DNA from: Candidatus Albibeggiatoa sp. nov. NOAA
GTDB taxonomy: Bacteria; Pseudomonadota; Gammaproteobacteria; Beggiatoales; Beggiatoaceae
Direction of reading: 5' to 3'
Length of the DNA stretch: 64,000 nt
NCBI GenBank assembly: GCA_025800385.1
Contig: JAOXRS010000120.1
Location: forward strand, 248,001 to 312,000
Shown here: positions 38,876 through 48,300 of the stretch, one piece after another
Numbering within the stretch: the stretch's first letter is position 1
Layout: every line of letters starts with the position of its first letter
Notes under the pieces: model-generated
Seen by the model: the letters and a program-made list of their open reading frames with translations, nothing else
Databases searched by the model: none
Told to the model about the DNA's origin: nothing
Program-made: the position numbers and the translations under genes

Positions 38876-39736
38876 TTAATAATGCATAGGGCGTACAACA
38901 CGCTTCCCATCTTGAATCATATGGCAAGTACAATCATGACGACCATATAAGTTGAAACGATGCAATAGTTTTTTCAGCTTTTTTACCTGTAAATCAACAC
39001 ACATACCTTTTAATGTCCAACCAAAACAATTAATACTAATAGATGGGTCTAAGGATTTTAAATAATGCCACCAGCCATAAGGAATATATAATAATTCACC
39101 TGGGGCTAATGTAGTATAGTGAATTTGGGCTTGTTTAAATAATGGGTAACGTTCAGCATCATAATTATCTGCATCCACTGAGCTGGCTAATGTGCCTGCA
39201 TCATATTTCTTGTTTGGATACATATTGGGGGTGAATTCTGGAGAAACGAGCTTAATATGTTTTCTACCATAGATTTGTGCATAAAGATTATCTGCCCAAT
39301 CGATGTGAAAACTGGCAATAGTGCCCTTAGGCCCAACCCAGCCATTTGTTCGCGTGTGTAGCGTCAGGGATTTGATTAAAGAAAAATCGACATCACTCAT
39401 TAATGAGTCAGACAGCCCAAAAATATTAAAATCAGCAAGATAGATAGGACGTTGCTGAGGCTTTTGTTCCGCATTAAAAATACCATCAATATACTCATCC
39501 AAGCGAATTTGATGAAAAGCGGTTGTTTCTTGAAAAACATTCCCTTCTTCTACATAAAACAACTTATCAGGCGCTAAGGATTTTAAGTAATTAGGTGTCC
39601 ACTTTTCTACTGCAGGCCATTGCTTAATAGTATCTGTCAATATAACAGGCGTTTTTGTTTTGAAATATTGCGTATAAAATGTTTCTTTATCTAACTTAGG
39701 AATACGCGGTATTTCTATCGGTTCTCTGGTATACAT
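38876..39736 (-). CDS. JmjC/cupin-like Fe(II)/2-oxoglutarate-dependent oxygenase
   Basis: A 286-residue protein of the JmjC (Cupin_8) family. The start PVILTDTIKQWPAVEKWTPN is the typical family opening. The iron facial triad is His144 and Asp146 (SFHIDWADN) and His224 (GWWHYLKS). IYGRKHIKLVSPE and ELLYIPYGWWHY are typical beta-strand elements. Relatives hydroxylate protein side chains or small molecules using O2 and 2-oxoglutarate. The tail is basic and carries a CTC motif (residues about 270-272). Its start overlaps the stop of the upstream P-type ATPase gene by one base (TAATG), so the two are translationally coupled and probably act together. The substrate is not known. Confidence 0.85.
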   Translation of the reverse strand: MYTREPIEIPRIPKLDKETFYTQYFKTKTPVILTDTIKQWPAVEKWTPNYLKSLAPDKLFYVEEGNVFQETTAFHQIRLDEYIDGIFNAEQKPQQRPIYLADFNIFGLSDSLMSDVDFSLIKSLTLHTRTNGWVGPKGTIASFHIDWADNLYAQIYGRKHIKLVSPEFTPNMYPNKKYDAGTLASSVDADNYDAERYPLFKQAQIHYTTLAPGELLYIPYGWWHYLKSLDPSISINCFGWTLKGMCVDLQVKKLKKLLHRFNLYGRHDCTCHMIQDGKRVVRPMHY

Positions 39737-41883
39737 TAGACTTCCTTATCCAAGCTTTGATTACTTTGAGTTATCGCATTTGAAATCGGTTTAACGGCAA
39801 TGGCAAGCCCGCCTGTTAAAGAAACAACATACAATATTTCCGTCGCAATGAAACTAAAACCACCAAGGAAAATACCTGCTAAAGCCAACACACTCACGCC
39901 CGTAGTAAAGTTTAAGTTTTGGGCTAGTCGGTGTTCGAATTTTTCTGCAATTGCAAATAGTTCTGGTAGCTTATTAAGGTTGCTATCCATTAAAATAATT
40001 TGTGCAGCATCAGTGGCAGCAGTTGTTGCACCTCTTAAGGAAATTGAAACCTCAGCCTTGTGCATGGCAATAGCATCATTAATACCATCGCCAATAAAGC
40101 AAACATGATGGCCTTTTTGCTGAAACTGAGTAACAAGCTCTGCTTTGCCTTCAGGTAGGACGTTAGCAAAATAATTATCAATACCCAGTTCTTCTGCCAG
40201 TTTGCGAGTGGGTATATCTTGATCGCCTGAGATAATGCATATCTCTATATTTTGTTGCTTCAAACGTTGAATAATTTGCTGGGTTTCAGGGCGAATACGG
40301 GGGCGTAATTCAATACTGCCAATGCAAATCTCATCCAATGCAACCATTACTAAGGAATGCCCTTCCGTATGGCAAGCTTGGCTTAATTGCTCAAATTGTG
40401 CGGGCAATTCAATATTTTCCTGTTCAAGAAAACGAGCACTACCCACACGCAACGTTTTATTTTCTTCAATCAGTTTTACTTTTAGACCAAAACCCAAAGC
40501 ATAATGGGTATCTTCAATTGCAGGGATCGATACTTCTGAAGCTGCTGCCGCTGTTAATATCGCGCTCGCAATGGGATGAGTTTGACGTGCTTCCGCTGCT
40601 GCTGCAAAGGCTAATATCTGTGTTTCATTATAATCACTATACAAATGGATACATTCAACAGTAGGTTGTTCAACTGTCAAAGTACCTGTTTTATCGAAAA
40701 TAATTAGATTGATGTCATTAATATTTTCTAAGGCCTTGCAATCTTTAACCAATATTGCATTTTCAGATGTCGCATTGAGGAAGTTCAACACCACCATCGA
40801 CCCCGTAATATAGGTATTAAATGTCGAGTTTGCCCCCATGATACTGATAGCTCTAGCAGGTCCTATAAAAGGCAGGCTTGCAGCACTTAAAGCAAGTGTT
40901 GGCCAAGTATAACGATCACTGGCTTCCATCACTTTTAAAGTAGTTGAGGCATTGTATTTTGCGGTTTCTTCAAGAATTGCACCTAAACGTCCAGCTGTGG
41001 TTTCTGCTCCTGTTTTTTCAACTTTCACGTCAATAGTGCCAGAAATAATAAGTGTGGAAGCGAACACTTGCTCATTAAGTATTTTTTCTACAGGCTGAGC
41101 TTCACCTGTTAGAGCATGTTGATCTACTGTTGCTGTACCCGCGATGACTTTGCCATCTACGGGAACAACTTGCCCACCATGCAACACCAACGTGTCACCT
41201 ATCGCTAATTTTTCAAAGGGAATTTCTAGTTCATTTCCTTCAATACGTACCCAGACAGTACTAGGCTGCAATTGAAATATATCACTCAAATGCTGATGCG
41301 CATGGGCTTCGGTAATAACCTTGATTTTCAGACCAATACCGATCAAAAACATACCTAATGAGCCAATCGCAGCATAACCACCTAACCATAAGAAAGCATC
41401 ATAAATACAGGTTAAGTGGATAGAGCCCAATTTATGGGTACGTTTCCACTCCAGATAAGCAATGTAATAAAATGTGGAAATAATACTCATCCCCAATACA
41501 ACTGCCACTGCCATAAATGGTGTATAAACAAACGTACCAATTAAAGCTGAGACTAAAGCAGCTCCACCAATCCCTATGCGCAAATTAGCGTAACGCTCCT
41601 CTTCACTTAATTCACGTAGTTCATTAGAAGAAAATTCTTGTAGGTGTTGATGTCGAGTTTGTCCAAATAATGGATCAACATGCCTCTGTATAAAGTTTTG
41701 ATAAGTGGCTTCAAGTGATAATATATTGTTTAAAATTTGTTTTGGTAAGGTTTGCTTTGTGGGAGTTTGTAAGTTTTTATCAGGTTCTACACTGTCAGCT
41801 ACCTGAGCATCATGGATTTTTTTTAAACTAAATGCACTGGCGACTACTGCACCGCCAAGAATAATGGGGATTAAGGGAAGCAT
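39736..41883 (-). CDS. P1B-like P-type ATPase with complete catalytic core but no CPC metal motif
   Basis: A 715-residue membrane ATPase. Catalytic signatures are all there: TGEA (actuator, in HALTGEAQPVEK), Asp397 in DKTGTLT, the HP motif in RQTHPIASAI, ISGDQD and GDGIND. Length and domain order match the heavy-metal (P1B) subfamily. The transmembrane metal motif (CPC, CPH or SPC) expected about 40 residues before DKTGT is missing; the segment reads GPARAISIMGANSTFNTYIT. No N-terminal heavy-metal-binding CxxC domain is present, although a His-rich loop AHAHQH follows the third helix pair. So the transported substrate may not be a soft metal. It is related to the motif-dead copy at 22936 and is coupled to the JmjC gene by a one-base overlap. 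Confidence 0.88.
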   Translation of the reverse strand: MLPLIPIILGGAVVASAFSLKKIHDAQVADSVEPDKNLQTPTKQTLPKQILNNILSLEATYQNFIQRHVDPLFGQTRHQHLQEFSSNELRELSEEERYANLRIGIGGAALVSALIGTFVYTPFMAVAVVLGMSIISTFYYIAYLEWKRTHKLGSIHLTCIYDAFLWLGGYAAIGSLGMFLIGIGLKIKVITEAHAHQHLSDIFQLQPSTVWVRIEGNELEIPFEKLAIGDTLVLHGGQVVPVDGKVIAGTATVDQHALTGEAQPVEKILNEQVFASTLIISGTIDVKVEKTGAETTAGRLGAILEETAKYNASTTLKVMEASDRYTWPTLALSAASLPFIGPARAISIMGANSTFNTYITGSMVVLNFLNATSENAILVKDCKALENINDINLIIFDKTGTLTVEQPTVECIHLYSDYNETQILAFAAAAEARQTHPIASAILTAAAASEVSIPAIEDTHYALGFGLKVKLIEENKTLRVGSARFLEQENIELPAQFEQLSQACHTEGHSLVMVALDEICIGSIELRPRIRPETQQIIQRLKQQNIEICIISGDQDIPTRKLAEELGIDNYFANVLPEGKAELVTQFQQKGHHVCFIGDGINDAIAMHKAEVSISLRGATTAATDAAQIILMDSNLNKLPELFAIAEKFEHRLAQNLNFTTGVSVLALAGIFLGGFSFIATEILYVVSLTGGLAIAVKPISNAITQSNQSLDKEV

Positions 41884-42350
41884 TGGGTGATGTCTGTGAT
41901 GGTATGTGAATATAACTAATCTTTGTTATATAGGCTTTTTGGCGAAAAGGACTATAAAGAGCTAATTGTTTCATATTGAAAATATAATTACAACATCGTA
42001 ATAATGGTATTTATATTGATACGTACTACTTTAGCAGAATTATCAATATTTTTAGATAAATAATTAAAATTATTGTTTATAGAGTAATGTGTAAAAAGCG
42101 CGAAATTTGGCCGTGTTGGTTTTCAGTTAGCTAATATTCTGTTTTATACTTAGCTGAAAAGGAATATGTGTAGTTGATAATGATCCAAGATAAGTCTGCA
42201 ATTAAGACTAAACACAGCTCAATATTCTCTACAGTATCGAAATAAACCCTTCATACGCCAAAATTATCAATCAAGCATCCAAGATCAAAAATCCAAAATT
42301 TATAAGGTATACTAACGATAATCAAATTATGACAGTTAGGAGACGATCTT
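41884..42350. other. Intergenic region before the giant exported protein
   Basis: This 467-base, AT-rich stretch lies between divergent genes. It has an imperfect hairpin (TTTCAGTTAG at 42121-42130 against CTTAGCTGAAA at 42149-42159). No ORF with a ribosome site was seen. Confidence 0.4.
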
Positions 42351-45300
42351 ATGCCCAAATGGATACAACCCACAGGTCTGCAGCATCTGTGGTTAAAGCT
42401 GTTATTGCTGGCAATGATACTGCTAGCAATGGCATGGAATCAGCCTAGTCAGGCACTCAGTCTCGTCGAAGCAAAATTTAATGGTACAACCGAAAATAAT
42501 AACGGACAAACCATTGACGGCTTAGAAAGTGCCACAACGGTTGCTATCAGTCCCGATCAATTACATGTGTATGTAACCAGCTTTAACGAGGGTAAAATTT
42601 CAATTTTCAGTCGGGATACGACAACGGGTCAACTCACGTTTATTACTGATGTGGAAAATAATGTCGGTGGAGTTACAGGCTTAAGTGGTGCGGCTGATAT
42701 TGTGATTAGTGATGATGGTCGAAATGCTTATGTGACGGGGCGTTTAGATGATGCACTATTAACCTTTACCCGAAACCCTGCTACAGGTCGCTTGGCCTTA
42801 CTCGATGTTAAACGTGACAATATTGATATAGATGGTTTGGATGGTGCGCTGTCAATTGCAATCAGCCCCGATAGTGCTCGTGTGTATGTCACCGCCTTAG
42901 ATGACCATGCAATTAGCGTGTTTGATCGAAATACTTTAGATGGCAGCTTAACCTTATTAGCCACTTTGAAAAATGGTACAAATATTACCCAGTTTTCCGA
43001 TCCAACCAATGTGATTGTCAGCAACGATGGGGTGTATATTTATGCGGTTTCAGGTTTAGATAATACGATTCAGATTTTCCAACGCAGTCCCGCCGTCGGT
43101 GAATTAGGTTTAATCGGCACTGTTGCCAATATCACAGGGTTACGCGGTGGTTATGATTTAGCAATTAGTCCAGACAATAACTTTTTATATCTCGCCAGTA
43201 ACACTAATCCTGATAACAATAAAAACGACAATGCAAATACCAATGAAAGTGCGTTGGTGGTATTTACACGCAACCCAGATGGCACACTCACCCAATTGAA
43301 AACCTATAAAACAGGTGGGGATAATATTACTAATTTGTCGGGTGCACGGAATATTGCAATCAGTGAAGACGGTACAGACTTATTTTTAACTGCGGTCAAT
43401 GATAATGCTGTTTTAGAATTTGATCGAAATACCACAACAGGTTTACTGACCTTTCGTGAAGTCACCACCAACACCAGCATTGCCCCTGACAGTTTACGTG
43501 AGCCAACAGGCATAGCAATTAATAGCGATGGAAAATTTGTTTATGTCACAGGGGTGCAAAGTGATGCAATTACAGTTTTCACAACACTCAATGCAAACTT
43601 AGCGGTCACGGTAGTGAGTAATGCCCCCGTTGGTGTCAATAGCAGTTTAACTTATGATTTAACCATTACCAATTCAGGGCCTGAAGAAGCCACAGCGGTA
43701 CAAGTCACGAATAATATTGATGCCGATGTCACATTTGTTTCTGCTACACCTTCTGTAGGTACATGTAGTCAAAGTGCAGGTAATAGTCAAATCATCGCGT
43801 GTAGTTTGGGTTCATTGGCTAAAGATGCTACAGCAACAATTAAAATCATCGTCACTACGCCAACCACGGTGGGAGATGGTACATTAACCAATGTCACTTC
43901 AGTCAGCTCTGGCGTACTCGATAGTGATACCAGCAATAACAGTGTAACGGTCAACAGCACATTACAAGAAGTGGTCGCAACAGCGGATTTACAACTCAAA
44001 GTCACTACTAATGCCGATGCGTCCAGCGATGTCATTAATACAGGTAGCCCGTTAACATATACCTTTGAAGTCACCAATGTAGGCCCTGATACTGCCACCA
44101 ATCAAGTGCTAACCGCTAATTTGCCATCAGGTTTAACTTTTGTGAGTGCAGATGATCGTTGTAGCTTTGAAACGGCCAGTCGTGTTTTAACGTGTAATTT
44201 ATCAGGTGCAGTCGAAACCAGTTTTATTACAGTTGAAACCACCGCGCCAAGCACTGTCTCTAGCAGCGTATTGACCATGACAGCCAGTGTTTCCGCAGAT
44301 GAGCGTGATTCTGATACCTCTAACAACAATGTCAGCAAAGCGATTTCTGTTGGTGTATTGAATATTGATTTAACTGTTGTTGATGTGGTTGCTACGCCAA
44401 ATTCGGTGAGTGTGGGTTCACAAATCAGCATTACGGGTAATATTTCCAACAGTGGCACAACCTCCGCTTCGGGTGTGGTGTTAAGTACCACTTTGCCAGC
44501 ACAATTTAGTTTAGTGGATACGGCAGGATGTTCTGAAAATGGCAATAAGGTGACATGTAATTTAGGCTCAATTAATAATATTTCTCCAAACAATACAAAA
44601 CCTTTTGCTTTAACCATTCAGGCTTTGCAAGCTGCGTTAAATCAGAATTTAACTTTCAGTGTGACCGCTAACGGCACGGAAACCAATCCAGCGGATAATA
44701 GTAAAACGGCTTTAGTCACCGCGACGGGGCAGGTGTCTGATGTAGTGGTTCGAATTGAAGAAACGGCCGACCCTGTAGTATTGGGTTCAACCATGACATA
44801 TAACATCATCGTCACCAACAATGGTCCTAATGTCACAGGTGTCACCGTTAGTTCGGATATTCTTGGTAATAATGCAGCGATTGGCACAATTTCATCATCT
44901 AATGGCAGTTGTACTTCTGGATTTAGTTTTATTTGTACCTTGGAAGCTATTGGCGTGGGACAAGATGCCACTATTGGTGTCGATGTCACACCAACCGATT
45001 TAGGTACAATTACTTTAAATACACAAGCGGTCACAACTACCTATGATCCAACCGAAAATAGTGCATCGGAACAAACTGCTGTATCAAATTTATCGGCAAA
45101 TTTAGAATTACAATTAACGTCGTTGCCTGAAGATAGCGTTTTATTAGACAATGCGTTGGTTTATACCGCAACCATTCAAAACAACGGCCCTAGTCAAGCC
45201 AGCAATGTGGTGTATCAGCATACTTTACCAGCAGGTGTTGAACTCAATTCGGTCAATTCAACTCAAGGCCAACAATGTACCCAAGCCGATGATGTTTTAA

Positions 45301-48300
45301 CTTGTGCATTAGGGCCTATTGCAAATGGTTCTAAGGCGGATGTATATATTAATGTGCAGCCCAAAACTTTAGGCGAATTAACCACAAGAGGTACTGTCAA
45401 TAGTGATACCAGTGACTCTGATGCATCGAATAATACGGTCAGCTTAACAACAACTGTGACTCAAAGTACCGCCAATTTAGCATTAACAGGTAGTGTGATT
45501 CCTGAATCTGAAGTATTAATTGATAATCCGATCAGCTTCTTATTGAATTTACAAAACTTGGGGGAAGACAGTGCTAGCAATATTGTATTAAGCGTGCCAT
45601 TACCTGATGAATTGACCTTTACGCCGCCTGCTACCGTTGTTGCCACACAAACCCAAGCGACGCTCGGTACATGTTCAGAACAAACTGATAGCCACACCAT
45701 AGTGTGCACTTTGACAGGATTGGCCAAAGATGCCAGCGCAGATATTACACTTGTGACTTTGCCCACACAATCGAAAGATTTTAGTGTAACCGCCAGTGTC
45801 ACCAGTAGCGAATTTGATTCTGATGCGACTAATAACAGCGTTACTTTAACCAAACGGGTGAACAGTCCATCAACTTTATTCCCAGAAACGCCAACCGAAA
45901 ATGTAGCCAATTTACAGCGTCCGACAGCAGTTTTGGTGTCACCTGATGGCCGATTTGTTTACGTGGCGGGTTTTGCCAGTCATTCAGTGTTAGTGTTCAG
46001 CCGTGATAGCAGTACAGGCAGTTTAACCTTTAGACAAAGCTTGGTGAACAACTCACAAGATAGCAATGGCACAGTTGTGTTAGGTATTACGGGCGCATCC
46101 AGTTTAGCCTTTAGTCCTGATGCTCAATTCTTATATGTGACAGGGTTTAATGACAATGCCTTAGCAGTATTTCGACGTAATGCAGTCGCGGGTACGTTGG
46201 AATTTGTAGAATTCTTCACCGATGGCAATAATGGAATTGATGGCTTGGCCTCTGCGTTTGATGTCGAAGTCACGCAAAATTATGTCTATGTCGCTAGCGT
46301 GTTTGACAATGCGATTACGATTTTCCAACGCAATACAGAAAGTGGTCAATTAAACTTTGTTGGGATGGAACAGGAAAGTGTGCAATTAGAACAAGTTGTC
46401 GATTTGGCATTAAGTGCGGATCAACAATATTTATACGCGGTCAGTCCGAGCAGTGACAGCTTATTGGCGTATAGCATCAATGCTGAAACGGGCGCGCTAA
46501 GCTTATTACAAACCTTTACCGAAGGCGTGGCTGATACCACAGGTTTAGATTCAGTCAATTCTGTTGTGGTTAGTGATGATGGAACAAGCATGTATGTGGC
46601 AGCTGACGGTGCGAATAATTCGGTATCGGTTTATGCGCGTAATGTCAGTTCAGGCGTATTGACTTTTGTGCAAACCATACGCGATGGCGATGATTCGGCA
46701 TTGGGTATTCCTGTCGATGGTTTAAACGGCGTGTATGACGTGCGCGTCAGTCCTGAAGGCAATTATGTATATGCAGCGGGGACAACGGATAATGCAGTGG
46801 CAATCTTCCAACGTAATCGAAATGATAACGGGCGATTGGCTTTTGTGGATGTCTTGCGTGATGGGGTTGATGGTGTAAATGGTATTGGTGGTGCACGTGC
46901 TTTAGCATCTAGTCCGCGTGGTGCACATATTTACGTCGCTGGCTTTTTTGATAATGCAATTGGTTTGTTGCGGGTGGCTTCAGCTGATTTAAGTGTCAGT
47001 ATGTATGATAGCGAAGACCCTGTGCAAGTTGGTCAAACTTTCAATTACACCATGACTGTTACCAATACAGGCCCTGATCGTGCTACCAATGTGAATTTAG
47101 TCAACACTTTACCGCCTAATGTGGAAGTGGTATCAGTGAACCCTCAACGTGGTGGTTGTACCCCGAATGGCAACATTTTAGATTGTCAGTTAGGCAAATT
47201 AGATAAAGATGAAACCGTAGGGTTAACTGTGGTCGTGACCACAACCGATATTGGTACATTGAATAATCAAATTACGGTATCGGCTGACCAAGTTGATCCG
47301 ACAGAAAACAGCTTAGTCGAAACCACCAATGTATTAGCAGTGGCGGATTTATCGATTGACAGCTTTACTGCAACGCCTAATCCAGCCGTGATTAATGTAC
47401 CGACTACCTATGATATTTCAGTAAGAAATAATGGGACAGATCGCGCGACCAACATTGTGTTAACCCATAGTGTGGAAAGCTCGTTGAATGTGTCGAGTGC
47501 AAGAATTCTGAAACAAGGTAATGAAGAGCAGGATATTCCATGTCAAGTGCAAGCACCTGTGATTACATGTAATTTACCGAGTTTGGATGCAGGCGCAGCG
47601 CGACAATATCAATTCAGCTTCATCCCAACGGTGGCCGATATTATTCAGCCTCAGATTACGGTGAGTTCTGACACTTTGGACAATCAAGAGCAAAATAACA
47701 CTGCTAGTTTAGAACTTGTGGTGAGATTGAATGTAATTGATGACACTTATGATAACGAAGGCCAAACTTTGACCAATTACACGATTTCATCAACAGGCGC
47801 GGTAATTGGGGGTGAATTGGGTGGCGCGATTAATAACCAAGGCCTGATTTCTAATGCGACTGTGCAAGAAGGAGCTGTCGTCAGCGGTGGTACGTTGTCA
47901 GGTACGATAACCAATAATGGCACAATCCAAAACGTGACCCTTGCCAGCGGTACAACCATTTCAGGTTCTGGTATTTTACAAGGCACGATTACGGGCTTTG
48001 CATCTAATCCTGCGCGCATTTTCGGTACGATTGCATCAGGCTCAATTTTGTCTAATGTGATTATCGGCGCGAATACGGTTTTAGGCGACAATGTTACTCT
48101 GGGTTCAGGCGTTTCATTTAGTTCAACTGCTCAAATTCCTGCAGGTTTAGATTTAACCAATATGCTGCCAAGCTTGCTTGAGCCGTTAGGACAATTGGCC
48201 GCTGTAGATTTACGCACTGATATTGTTGAAGGTGGGATTTCTATTTTAGAAGGGATTAACGCTTTACCTGATTTCACCAGCCAGAAAAGCAATTTTATCC

